A stretch of 17,020 bases of DNA from positions 1-17,020 of the forward strand of contig MNZY01000182.1 in the NCBI GenBank assembly GCA_001873845.1, given 5' to 3'. The stretch is from Candidatus Altarchaeum sp. CG2_30_32_3053. GTDB taxonomy: Archaea; Altiarchaeota; Altiarchaeia; Altiarchaeales; Altiarchaeaceae. The notes under the pieces were generated by a model, which was not told where the DNA came from, did no database searches, and saw only the letters and a list, made by a program, of their open reading frames with translations. The translations under genes and the position numbers were made by a program. Shown in pieces: positions 1 through 7,283 of the stretch; the first letter of the stretch is position 1; each line of letters opens with the position of its first letter.

Positions 1-25
1 TTTTTTTTACTAATATTTTTACAAG

Positions 26-104
26 TTATAGGACTTACTTAGATTATTTTGTAAATGAACATAAAAAGTCAAGAATTCATATTTGTTTTGTGTATGTCCT
101 ATAA
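26..104. repeat. Small inverted-repeat element (MITE-like)
   Basis: The 13-base arms TTATAGGACTTAC (26-38) and GTATGTCCTATAA (92-104) are complementary at 12 of 13 positions and enclose 53 bases of AT-rich DNA with no ORF. The left part (30-53) also resembles the left end of a larger element at 10507, sharing AGGACTTAC and a downstream TTGTAAA at the same spacing. A miniature or decayed transposon end is the simplest reading. No transposase or clear target duplication is visible. Confidence 0.5.
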
Positions 105-259
105 TGTTTAAAATTAAATTTATAATATTCAATTTTAATTTTTAAGCAGATTTTTAAAAAATATCTCACAAATTAATTATCCCAACTTAAAGGGATGAGC
201 ACCAAATTTTACACAATAATCATAATTCTTTAACAAAATTAAAATTTAAAATATTTAAA

Positions 260-1165
260 ATGAATATTGTAGGAAGTTATACTGCAATTGTAACGCCATT
301 CAAAAAAAATTTAGAGATTGATTATGACGGATTAAGAGAAAATATAATATTTCAGATTGAAAACCGTGTTGATGGAGTTGTTCCCTGCGGCACAACAGGA
401 GAGGCAGCAACACTTTCCGTTGAGGAACATGAAAAGGTTATAGATACAGTAGTTGACGAAGCAAATGGAAAAATTAAGGTAATTGCAGGAACCGGCTCAA
501 ATAATACTGCTGAGGCGATTGAATTAACAAAACATGCAAAGGATGCAGGAGCAGACGCTTGTTTGTTAATTACTCCGTACTACAATAAGCCAACACAGGA
601 AGGAATCTACCAGCACTACAAAAAGATATCTGAAACAATTGACATTCCTTTAATTCCCTACAATATTAAATCAAGAACAGGAATTAATATAGATGCAGAT
701 ACAACAATAAGATTAAGTCGGACTAAAGGCATTATTGGTGTTAAAGAGGCATCTGGTGATTTAGATCAAATATCAGGAATAATAAACAAACTGAAATCAG
801 GGAATGATAAAAATTTTACCCTTCTTTCCGGAGATGATATCTTAACCTTGCCAATAATTGCATTAGGCGGAAAAGGTGTGATTTCCGTTGTTTCAAACAT
901 AGTGCCAAAAGAGGTAAAAACATTAACTGATTGCTGCTTATCAGGAAATTTTGAATGTGCAAGAGAAATACATTATATATTATTAAATTTAACAAAGGCT
1001 ATGTTTATTGAAACAAATCCTGCCCCGGTAAAATACGCGATGAATGTTTTAAAAAAAAGCGGGAAATCGGGAATGAATGCGGGAAATTTAAGGTTGCCTT
1101 TGGTTGAGGTCTCAGATGCGTCAAAAGGAAAAATTAAGGATGTTTTAAAGGAAACAGGGCTATAA
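260..1165 (+). CDS. dapA: 4-hydroxy-tetrahydrodipicolinate synthase (DapA family)
   Basis: Class I pyruvate-dependent aldolase, 301 aa, close to the usual length of about 290-300. DapA condenses pyruvate with aspartate semialdehyde in the diaminopimelate/lysine pathway in the cytoplasm. Visible motifs are the pyruvate-binding loop GTTGE (44-48), Tyr107/Tyr108 in ITPYYNKP, Tyr134 and Arg139 in YNIKSRTG, and the Schiff-base lysine Lys162 in GVKEASGD; these align with Thr44/45, Tyr107, Tyr133, Arg138 and Lys161 of E. coli DapA. The loop after Tyr134 reads YNIKSRTG where most DapA have YNVP(S/G)RTG, so a Pro is replaced by Lys. The start gives the normal N-terminus (SYTAIVTPF shortly after Met1). 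No Shine-Dalgarno is evident. Some archaeal members of this superfamily are 2-keto-3-deoxygluconate aldolases, but the motif set favours DapA. Confidence 0.85.
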   Translation: MNIVGSYTAIVTPFKKNLEIDYDGLRENIIFQIENRVDGVVPCGTTGEAATLSVEEHEKVIDTVVDEANGKIKVIAGTGSNNTAEAIELTKHAKDAGADACLLITPYYNKPTQEGIYQHYKKISETIDIPLIPYNIKSRTGINIDADTTIRLSRTKGIIGVKEASGDLDQISGIINKLKSGNDKNFTLLSGDDILTLPIIALGGKGVISVVSNIVPKEVKTLTDCCLSGNFECAREIHYILLNLTKAMFIETNPAPVKYAMNVLKKSGKSGMNAGNLRLPLVEVSDASKGKIKDVLKETGL

Positions 1166-1205
1166 AATTGCGAAACCGCGCTGATAAAAAATAAAATTAA
1201 ATTTT

Positions 1206-1225
1206 AAATACGCTCATTATTATTT
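1206..1225. repeat. Relic of the intergenic element end box
   Basis: AAATACGCTCATTATTATTT matches 15107-15126 at 18 of 20 positions, and the latter is itself a perfect match to the reverse complement of the terminal box of hairpin element E3 (13412-13429). This is probably a degenerate solo copy. It lies inside the cdc48 promoter region. Confidence 0.4.
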
Positions 1226-1228
1226 AAG
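1221..1228 (+). promoter_or_regulatory. Candidate TATA box for cdc48
   Basis: TATTTAAG is centred about 28 bases before the ATG at 1253, the spacing expected for an archaeal TATA box driving a leaderless or nearly leaderless transcript. A second AT-rich candidate (TTTAAATA, 1203-1210) would give a leader of about 20 nt. In DNA this AT-rich such matches are common, so confidence is low. Confidence 0.3.
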
Positions 1229-1252
1229 TATTTTAAAGAATAAATTTCTTAA

Positions 1253-4200
1253 ATGGCTGAAGAAAAAATAAAATTACAACTGACTGTTGAGGAAGCAATG
1301 ACAGGAGATGTCGGAAGAGGCAAGGTTAAAATAGATGACATTGCAATGAAATTTCTCAATATCATCCCTGGCGATGCAATTATGATAACCGGAAAATATC
1401 CTTCTGTTGCAATTGCCCTGCCTTTACATTATGACGATTACGGAAAGCAAATTATAAGAATGGATGGGTGGGTCAGGAGAAATACCTGTGTTTCTGTCGG
1501 CGAAAAGGTTGATATTTCAAAAGCTAATATAAAAGATGCGGAGCATATAGTAATTGCACCTGTAAAAAGTAATGAGATATTTTCAAAAAATGCAACAAAT
1601 TTAATTAAACAGTATCTGCAAAATACAAGAATTCCGTTAGGAGAGGGGGACCTGCTGCCAATATCCATAGGTTTAGGTGTATGGAAAAATCTTGTTGTTG
1701 TCCAGGTTATTCCCCAGGGTTTTGTTATGTGTTCGGACTATTCAACAATAGAAATCACTTATGATTCAAAAGCATATTCATTAAAGAAAAAAGGCGCAAT
1801 AAAAGGTATATCCTATGAGGATCTTGGCGGTTTAAAAGACATAACCCGAAAGATAAGAGAGATGATAGAACTTCCTCTTAAATATCCAGAGGTGTTTAAA
1901 CGACTGGGAATGGACCCTCCAAGAGGAATTTTATTTTATGGGCCGCCAGGAACGGGAAAAACATTACTTGCCAGGGCAATAGGTAATGAAACAAAGGCGC
2001 ATTTTATATCCCTAAATGGTCCGGAGATAATTGATAAATATTATGGCGAGTCAGAAAGAAAATTAAGGGATATTTTTAAAGAAGCAAATGAAAAAGCACC
2101 ATCAATAATTTTTATAGACGAGATAGACAGCATTGCTCCAAAGCGGGAGGTAGTAAGAGGAGATGTTGAAAAAAGAGTCGTTGCACAACTCTTAACCTTG
2201 ATGGACGGATTAAATTCTGAACATAATGTGATAGTTATTGGTTCTACAAATAGGCAAAATGATATTGATTCTGCATTAAGAAGGCCCGGAAGATTTGACC
2301 GGGAAATAAAATTTCCCGTACCTAATAAGAAAGGGCGAAAAGAAATTTTAACAATTCATACAAGAGGTATGCCGCTGGCAAAGGATGTTAGTTTAGATGA
2401 GATTGCGAGGTTAATACACGGCTTTGTCGGGGCAGACATCACCGCATTATGCAGAGAAGCGGCCATGACTGCATTAAGGAGGGCAAACATATTTCAAAAA
2501 ATTGATCCCGAAAGGAAAGAAATTCCTGATGGTGTTTTAAAGAATTTGTATGTTGAAAAAGCGGACTTTCTTGAAGCAATGAAGGTTGTTCAGCCGTCTG
2601 TATTGCGGGATGTGCTGATTGAAAAACCCAATATCAGATGGATGGATATTGGAGGCCTGGAAGACATAAAACAGAAGTTAAAGGAAATGACAGAATGGCC
2701 GATAACCCATCCTGAGTTATTTAAAGATGTTGGAATAATGCCTCCGAAGGGAATTTTAATTCACGGGCCTCCTGGGACCGGAAAAACATTACTGGCAAAA
2801 GCAGTGGCAACGGAAAGCGAAGCAAATTTTATAGCAGTAAACGGTCCGGAATTACTTTCAATGTGGCTTGGAGAAACAGAAAAGGGTATCAGGGAAATTT
2901 TCAGGAAGGCACGGGAATCGGCACCATGTATAATTTTCTTTGATGAATTTGACTCAATCGCATCTGCAAGAGCTGAAGACACAAAGGTAGATACAGCAAG
3001 AACAATTATAGCAAGAACCACGGTTAATCAGCTTTTAACAGAACTTGACGGAATAAAAGAGTTAGATAATGTTTTTGTTATAGCCGCAACAAACCGACCC
3101 GATATGATAGATCCTGCATTAAGAAGGGCCGGGAGATTTGACAGAGAAATAAAACTTCCCGTGCCCGATGTAAATGCGATAAGAGAGATTTTAGCAGTCC
3201 ATACAAAAGATATGCCCCTGGCAAAAGATGTTGATTTGAATGAAATAGCAGGCTCAATACACGGTTTTGTAGGTGCGGATATTGCCGCGTTGTGTAGAGA
3301 GGCAGTAATGTCCGCGTTAAGAAGGACAAAAATATTTCAAAAAACTGATATCAAAACGAAAGAAATTTCCAAAGACGCCCTGAAGAATTTGTATGTTGAA
3401 AAAAACGACTTTCTTGATGCAACGAAAAAGATTAGTCCGTCTGTATTAAGAGAAGTGCTGATTGAAAAACCAAATGTAAAATGGAGCGATATCGGAGGAT
3501 TAGAAGATATAAAACAACAATTAAGGGAAATGGCAGAATGGCCGATAACGCATCCCGGGTCATTTAAAAACATGGGAATAAGTCCTCCAAAGGGAATCAT
3601 GCTCTATGGTCCTCCTGGAACCGGAAAAACGATGCTCGCAAAAGCAGTGGCAACGGAAAGTGAAGCAAATTTTATTGTAATTAATGGTCCAGAATTACTT
3701 TCAATGTGGGTTGGAGAGACAGAAAAAGGCATCAGAGAAATTTTTAAAAAGGCAAGACAATCTTCTCCCTGTATAATTTTCTTTGACGAATTTGATGCGG
3801 TAGCGTCTGTCAGAACATCCTATGTGTCGGACACAGGCAGCATATCAAGAACCATTGTAAATCAGCTTTTAACAGAACTTGACGGAATGAAACCATTGGA
3901 TGAGGTTTTTGTTATAGCCGCAACAAACCGGCTGGATATAATTGACCAGGCATTGCTCCGTCCTGGAAGATTGGGGACAAAAATTTTAGTATATCTTCCT
4001 GATGAAGAAGCAAGAAAAAGCATATTTAATGTCCATGCAGGAAAAATGCCCCTTGCAGATGATGTAAATATTGATTTACTGAATGAAAGGGCAGATGGCT
4101 TTACCGGGGCAGATATTGAAAATTTATGTGGGGAAGCCGGTTTAAATGCTTTGAGAGAAAATATGGATGCAAAAGAGGTAATGATGAAACATTTTGAAGA

Positions 4201-4312
4201 TGCGTTTAGAAAGATCGCGCCGTCAATTCCGAAGAATATAGCGGAATATTATCAGAATATTGATAAGAAGATGGGTGAAAAGGAAAAAGACAAGCAGAAT
4301 TATATTTTGTAA
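1253..4312 (+). CDS. cdc48: Cdc48/VAT-type AAA+ ATPase with three AAA modules
   Basis: 1019 aa; archaeal Cdc48/VAT usually has about 730-760 aa and two AAA modules. Order: Cdc48 N domain (about 5-180), then three P-loop modules. Walker A GPPGTGKT is at 230-237, 505-512 and 786-793. Walker B acidic pairs are D289/E290, D564/E565 and D845/E846. Sensor-1 Asn in (S/A)TNR is present in each, and arginine-finger residues occur in RRPGRFD (343-349), RRAGRFD (624-630) and LRPGRLG (902-908). Pore-loop residues are YY (263-264), WL (538-539) and WV (819-820), so all three rings look competent. Family role: hexameric unfoldase that threads proteins, often for degradation. Module 2 has a D2-type core but a D1-type lid; residues 341-621 and 622-899 are tandem copies with a 281-residue offset. 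The C-terminus (NYIL) is not a proteasome-docking HbYX motif. The dapA stop is 87 bases upstream. Confidence 0.93.
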   Translation: MAEEKIKLQLTVEEAMTGDVGRGKVKIDDIAMKFLNIIPGDAIMITGKYPSVAIALPLHYDDYGKQIIRMDGWVRRNTCVSVGEKVDISKANIKDAEHIVIAPVKSNEIFSKNATNLIKQYLQNTRIPLGEGDLLPISIGLGVWKNLVVVQVIPQGFVMCSDYSTIEITYDSKAYSLKKKGAIKGISYEDLGGLKDITRKIREMIELPLKYPEVFKRLGMDPPRGILFYGPPGTGKTLLARAIGNETKAHFISLNGPEIIDKYYGESERKLRDIFKEANEKAPSIIFIDEIDSIAPKREVVRGDVEKRVVAQLLTLMDGLNSEHNVIVIGSTNRQNDIDSALRRPGRFDREIKFPVPNKKGRKEILTIHTRGMPLAKDVSLDEIARLIHGFVGADITALCREAAMTALRRANIFQKIDPERKEIPDGVLKNLYVEKADFLEAMKVVQPSVLRDVLIEKPNIRWMDIGGLEDIKQKLKEMTEWPITHPELFKDVGIMPPKGILIHGPPGTGKTLLAKAVATESEANFIAVNGPELLSMWLGETEKGIREIFRKARESAPCIIFFDEFDSIASARAEDTKVDTARTIIARTTVNQLLTELDGIKELDNVFVIAATNRPDMIDPALRRAGRFDREIKLPVPDVNAIREILAVHTKDMPLAKDVDLNEIAGSIHGFVGADIAALCREAVMSALRRTKIFQKTDIKTKEISKDALKNLYVEKNDFLDATKKISPSVLREVLIEKPNVKWSDIGGLEDIKQQLREMAEWPITHPGSFKNMGISPPKGIMLYGPPGTGKTMLAKAVATESEANFIVINGPELLSMWVGETEKGIREIFKKARQSSPCIIFFDEFDAVASVRTSYVSDTGSISRTIVNQLLTELDGMKPLDEVFVIAATNRLDIIDQALLRPGRLGTKILVYLPDEEARKSIFNVHAGKMPLADDVNIDLLNERADGFTGADIENLCGEAGLNALRENMDAKEVMMKHFEDAFRKIAPSIPKNIAEYYQNIDKKMGEKEKDKQNYIL
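2273..3949 (+). repeat. In-frame tandem duplication inside cdc48 (843-bp period)
   Basis: The segments 2273-3115 and about 3116-3949 are tandem copies in the same frame. Offsets are exactly 843 bases at the HGFVGADI motif (2417 and 3260) and at the Walker A motifs (2765 and 3608), then 834 bases at AATNR (3083 and 3917) because the first copy has nine extra bases. Stretches of 23-24 identical bases remain, for example around the AKAVATES and FVIAATN codons. Each copy runs from the arginine-finger region of one ATPase module, through its lid and linker, to the sensor-1 region of the next. Confidence 0.85.
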
Positions 4313-4575
4313 AATATCTTATGCAACTGTTAAGGAGGTGTTAAATTTACCAGGGCATAAGTGAGGCGATTTTAAAATCGCTGAGATTTATAAATACCGA
4401 AACATTTGGTTTCAATCTTACTTTAAATTTCGTTAGAACCCATTAACACGAAAAAAAATTAAAACGACACACAATAATAGAAAAACAACGAAGGGTTGAA
4501 TGTCAAATAAAGGGGAACATAAATTTATAGAAATTTAATTAAAATTTATGTTTCCAAAAAACGAAAATAGTATAG
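4313..4575. other. Non-coding gap with scattered palindromes
   Basis: No gene is seen. A perfect 16-base palindrome GCGATTTTAAAATCGC lies at 4366-4381. At 4395-4420 a degraded hairpin unit (TACCGAAAC...GTTTCAATC) matches the units of the arrays further right. A stem-loop at 4514-4555 pairs GGAACATAAATT with AATTTATGTTTCC, with one bulged base. AAGGAGGTG at 4332-4340 looks like a Shine-Dalgarno sequence, but no usable ORF follows. Any of the hairpins could help end the cdc48 transcript. Confidence 0.5.
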
Positions 4576-5237
4576 TAACTATTCATCCGCCCAAGGAAAT
4601 TATTGGTAAATTTTAGAGTTTTACGCTCACTTTGTTCCACTCACTTTGTTTGTGTCTTTTTGAAATCTTTATGATTTCAAAAATCGTGTATTTGAAATTT
4701 TATAAATTTTAAAATCGCATTTTTTTGAAATTTCACGCTCACTTTGTTCCACTCACTTTGTTCGTGTCTTTTTGAAATCTTTATGATTTCAAAAATCGTG
4801 TATTTTCAAACAAGTTTGAAAATAAGTTCGTTCCACTCACATTTAAAAATTCCGTAAATTTTTAAAGATTGAAAACCGTGTAAATTTTTAAAGATTGAAA
4901 ACTTGCAGTTTTCAGTATTTAAAAAATCCCACAGATTTTTAAAGATTGAAAATCCCACAGATTTTCAGTATTTTAAAAATACCAAGATTTTTTAAAGATT
5001 GAAACCAATGGTTTTAGTATTTTAAAATCCCACAGATTTTTTAAAGATTGAAAATCCCACAGATTTTCAGTATTTTAAAATCCCACAGATTTTTTAAAGA
5101 TTGAAACCAATGGTTTTAGTATTTTAAAACCTCAAAGATTTTTAAAGATTGAAAATCCCACAGATTTTTTAAAGATTGAAACCGAAGGTTTCAGTATATT
5201 TTCAAAACTTTGCGTTTTGAAAATTACAGGTAAATTT
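4576..5237 (-). repeat. Hairpin-chain intergenic element E1
   Basis: Lies between the convergent genes cdc48 and purP. Read on the minus strand it starts with AATTTACCTG (near 5237), a hairpin AAAACGCAAAGTTTT, and then a chain of alternating hairpins of roughly 50 bases per pair. Linkers are TACT before the GAAA...TTTC hairpin and AATC before the TTTAAA...TTTAAA hairpin. The part at 4623-4805 carries GAACAAAGTGAGCG boxes, and the element ends with TGGGCGGATGAATAGTTA (complement of 4576-4593). Both ends and the order of parts recur in E3 (13012-13448) in the opposite orientation. No ORF is supported. The origin may be a MITE-like or REP-like mobile repeat, and convergent placement would allow a role in termination. 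Confidence 0.7.
4623..4805. repeat. 71-bp direct repeat within E1
   Basis: 4623-4693 and 4735-4805 are the same 71 bases with one difference (TTTGTTTGTG against TTTGTTCGTG), offset by 112 bases. Each copy holds two CACTTTGTT boxes and the hairpin TTTTGAAATC...GATTTCAAAA. E3 has only one version of this block and with only one of the two boxes, so the duplication is specific to E1. Confidence 0.85.
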
Positions 5238-5271
5238 TTGTATCCTTTGAATAGTTACAAAATAAAAACAA

Positions 5272-6267
5272 TTATTGCAGTAATTCCTCCACCCTCCCCG
5301 TTTCAATGCCCTTTTTTATTTCTCTCGCTATTCTCCTTCCTGTGCTCATCGGCTCATCATATCTTAATTTTGTGTACTGCGAACCGTCAATATATAAATT
5401 TGTTCCTGCAACTATCCTTGCTGATACCTCAATAGCATAAAATTTCATGTCATCGGTAAGAATTGTCTCAATGCAAAACGGCCCCCACAACCCGCCAAAA
5501 AACCTGTTTGATGCGTTAACTAAATTTTCCCCCATTTCAAATATTCTCGGCAGTAATGATTCTCTTATTACGACAGGTGTATTGCCAACAACAACATAAG
5601 TCGGATTGATTTTATCTGAAAATTTCGGAGGAATCCTTCCGATACCATCTGCATTACTCTCATATCTTATATCTATTCCAAAAAATTCCAGTTCATTGTC
5701 CAGTTTTGAGTAAAAGTAATGTGGATAAAATCTCGTGCCAACAACATATTCCTGGATTATATAATCCTCAGTATCCTTTATCTTTTTCATTTTTTCATAA
5801 AATTCATTTTCATCTGAAACAAAGAAATAACCTTTGCCTCCTTTTGCCCCGTAAAATTTTATGATGCATGGCCTGTCTATTTTGTCAGGGCTGTTAAAAA
5901 TTTTCGGAACTTTTATTTTTGAATCATTCAGCCATTTAAACATCTTTCTTCTGTCACTTTCCCATTCCAGTGATTTGCTGTTTCCAAAAAATTTCAAATC
6001 GCTTTTCAGCATGTTTTCATAGCCGATATATTCAACAAAACTGCCATGTGGGATAAAGATAAAATTGTTAAATTTATTTTTAAATTTTTCGCCAAGCATA
6101 TCTTTGTAATTATCAACGATTAAAATTTCGTCGGCAACCTTAAAACTATCGTAAATTTTTACCATCGGCTTTTTGGTTATGACTGCGGTTTTAAATCCTT
6201 CTTCCTTGGCACCTTTCAGAATCTGAAGTGAGGAATGGCTTCCTATGGTTGCGATTACAGGCATCAT
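5272..6267 (-). CDS. purP: PurP-type ATP-grasp ligase (formate-AICAR ligase)
   Basis: 331 aa, near the usual 330-360. PurP uses ATP and formate to convert AICAR to FAICAR, the step before IMP in archaeal purine synthesis, replacing folate-dependent PurH. Family features: N-terminal IATIGSHSSLQILKGAK (5-21), an ATP-grasp glycine loop IKFYGAKGGKGYF (136-148), QEYVVG (172-177), VVGNTPVVIRESLL (227-239), GPFCIE (262-267), and the C-terminal EVSARIVAGTN (280-290) with DEPMSTGRRIAREIK (304-318). Met1 and Met2 are adjacent, so the start is uncertain by one codon. The stop is 35 bases beyond the end of E1, and the gene is convergent with cdc48. The tRNA genes upstream lie on the same strand. Archaea often carry PurP paralogues of unknown activity, so the exact substrate is inferred from family membership. 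Confidence 0.85.
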   Translation of the reverse strand: MMPVIATIGSHSSLQILKGAKEEGFKTAVITKKPMVKIYDSFKVADEILIVDNYKDMLGEKFKNKFNNFIFIPHGSFVEYIGYENMLKSDLKFFGNSKSLEWESDRRKMFKWLNDSKIKVPKIFNSPDKIDRPCIIKFYGAKGGKGYFFVSDENEFYEKMKKIKDTEDYIIQEYVVGTRFYPHYFYSKLDNELEFFGIDIRYESNADGIGRIPPKFSDKINPTYVVVGNTPVVIRESLLPRIFEMGENLVNASNRFFGGLWGPFCIETILTDDMKFYAIEVSARIVAGTNLYIDGSQYTKLRYDEPMSTGRRIAREIKKGIETGRVEELLQ

Positions 6268-6397
6268 CTATAGGGTTATTAAAAATTTGTAAATAATTAG
6301 AATACATGGTAAAATCATAGGTAAAAAATATAGTAAAAAAGGTAAAAATAAAAAACAGGTAAAAACACAGAGGCAAAATTTAAATTCAGAAATTTAA

Positions 6398-6469
6398 CGC
6401 TCTGGTCGGGATTCGGACCCGAGACACAAGCTCGACAGGCTTGTATGTTAACCGCTGCACTACCAGAGC
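6398..6469 (-). tRNA. tRNA-Asp (GTC)
   Basis: A 72-nt cloverleaf can be folded: acceptor GCTCTGG/CCAGAGC, anticodon stem CAAGC/GCTTG around loop CTGTCGA with anticodon GTC, T stem TCGGG/CCCGA, discriminator G, no encoded CCA. Two oddities: the T loop is TCCGAAT, giving C instead of T at position 55, and the D stem has a G-U pair and a C-A mismatch at its inner end. It follows tRNA-Tyr by 36 bases on the same strand, so the two are probably co-transcribed. Confidence 0.93.
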
Positions 6470-6505
6470 AAAACCAAAATCTAAAAAAAATAAAAAATAA
6501 AAAAA

Positions 6506-6620
6506 TCCCTCCTCCAGGATTTGAACCGGGGATCTTCCGGTAACTGCCTATAGCGTCCCTTGCATTCGCAAGTTATTTATTGACTACAGCCGGACGCGTT
6601 AACCGCTACGCTAAGGAGGG
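6506..6620 (-). tRNA. tRNA-Tyr (GTA) with 42-nt intron
   Basis: Exon 1 is 6620-6584, intron 6583-6542, exon 2 6541-6506; the mature tRNA would be 73 nt. Acceptor CCCTCCT/AGGAGGG gives the C1-G72 pair typical of archaeal and eukaryotic tRNA-Tyr, with discriminator A. Anticodon stem is TCCGG/CCGGA and the anticodon GTA. The intron sits at the canonical 37/38 position. A bulge-helix-bulge can be drawn: outer helix CCGG/CCGG, 3-nt bulge TTA with the 3' cut, 4-bp helix CTGT/GCAG, 3-nt bulge AGT with the 5' cut. The intron also has an internal stem CTTGC/GCAAG. The T stem has a C-U mismatch at 51-63. Confidence 0.94.
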
Positions 6621-6710
6621 ATAAATTTTTTCTGCATTTTAATTATGAACAGGACATTAAAAAATAATGAATAAAACATAATTAATTTCCACAAAAAAAT
6701 AAACCAGAAA

Positions 6711-6827
6711 ATGCTTAAGCCAAAACTTAAATTAAAGAGTAAATTTATATATCTTGATATTGCATTGGTTGCGATAGTTATTATTGCCATTGTATTTATT
6801 TTTTTCACAAAAATCTGGAAATTTTAG
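6711..6827 (+). CDS. 38-aa single-pass membrane peptide
   Basis: The ORF ATG at 6711 to TAG at 6825-6827 encodes a 38-residue peptide. It has a strongly basic N-terminus (MLKPKLKLKSK), one hydrophobic segment of about 20 residues (YLDIALVAIVIIAIVFIFF), then TKIWKF. The positive N-terminus suggests an N-in orientation. The stop is 14 bases before ribL on the same strand, at the head of a five-gene run, and an AT-rich candidate promoter (CATAATTAAT, 6678-6687) lies about 28 bases before the ATG. I do not recognise the family. Composition, position and coherent membrane topology argue for a real gene, but a short ORF in AT-rich DNA could be chance. Confidence 0.5.
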   Translation: MLKPKLKLKSKFIYLDIALVAIVIIAIVFIFFTKIWKF

Positions 6828-6841
6828 TTTAAATTAAGTCA

Positions 6842-7267
6842 ATGAAAACAGTAGTTGCAACAGGGGTATTTGAAATTTTACATCCAGGGCATATAAAATT
6901 TCTCACGAAAGCGAGAAAATTGGGAGATAAATTAATCGTGATTGTTGCAAGGGACAAAAATGTATGCCTACAAAAAAATATTATCATTCCCGAAGAACAG
7001 CGGATTGAAGTAATTATGGCATTAAAAATTGTTGATGAAGCAATATTGGGCGATGAAAATGACATATTTAAGCCAATAGAAAAAATAAAGCCGGATATTA
7101 TCGCACTTGGAAAAAATCAAGATGTGGATGAAAAAATGCTCACGGATGAATTAAAGAAGAGAAATTTAAATTCAAAAATAATCAGGCTTGAAAATTTTTA
7201 TAATACAAATCTTAATTCAACAACTAAAATAAAGGAAAAAATTTTAAAATTAAAAATTAAAAATTAA
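6842..7267 (+). CDS. ribL: FAD synthetase, cytidylyltransferase-type (RibL)
   Basis: 141 aa, slightly shorter than the usual 145-150. RibL transfers AMP from ATP to FMN to make FAD and is the archaeal replacement for RibF. Sequence signs: GVFEILHPGH (8-17) with the HxGH nucleotidyltransferase motif, VIVARDKNV (33-41), PEEQR (50-54), KPVD-like KIVDEAILG (62-70), KPDIIALG (83-90) and the C-terminal NSTTKI (125-130). Compared with the M. jannaschii enzyme as I recall it, the loop before PEEQR is a few residues shorter and GYDQ is GKNQ. Its only cysteine is Cys42; conserved C-terminal cysteines described for M. jannaschii RibL are absent. Other members of this fold are glycerol-phosphate cytidylyltransferases. 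The next gene starts 16 bases downstream. Confidence 0.83.
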   Translation: MKTVVATGVFEILHPGHIKFLTKARKLGDKLIVIVARDKNVCLQKNIIIPEEQRIEVIMALKIVDEAILGDENDIFKPIEKIKPDIIALGKNQDVDEKMLTDELKKRNLNSKIIRLENFYNTNLNSTTKIKEKILKLKIKN

Positions 7268-7283
7268 ACAGACAATCAACAAA

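Noticed and set aside
4280..4312. HbYX proteasome-docking tail on the Cdc48 homologue
   Set aside because: The C-terminus is NYIL, with Tyr third from the end rather than second from the end.
4332..4340. Ribosome binding site AAGGAGGTG
   Set aside because: No start codon followed by an ORF of useful length occurs downstream before the repeat element.
4570..5240. CRISPR array
   Set aside because: The units are back-to-back palindromes with short fixed linkers. There are no unique spacers of constant length, no leader and no cas genes.
5217..5435. 72-aa plus-strand frame
   Set aside because: Overlaps the end of E1 and the well-supported purP on the other strand; composition is that of antisense codons.
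6611..6808. Antisense hydrophobic 65-aa frame
   Set aside because: It runs into the 5' end of tRNA-Tyr, and its hydrophobicity comes from T-rich codons. The plus-strand 38-aa peptide is a better candidate there.
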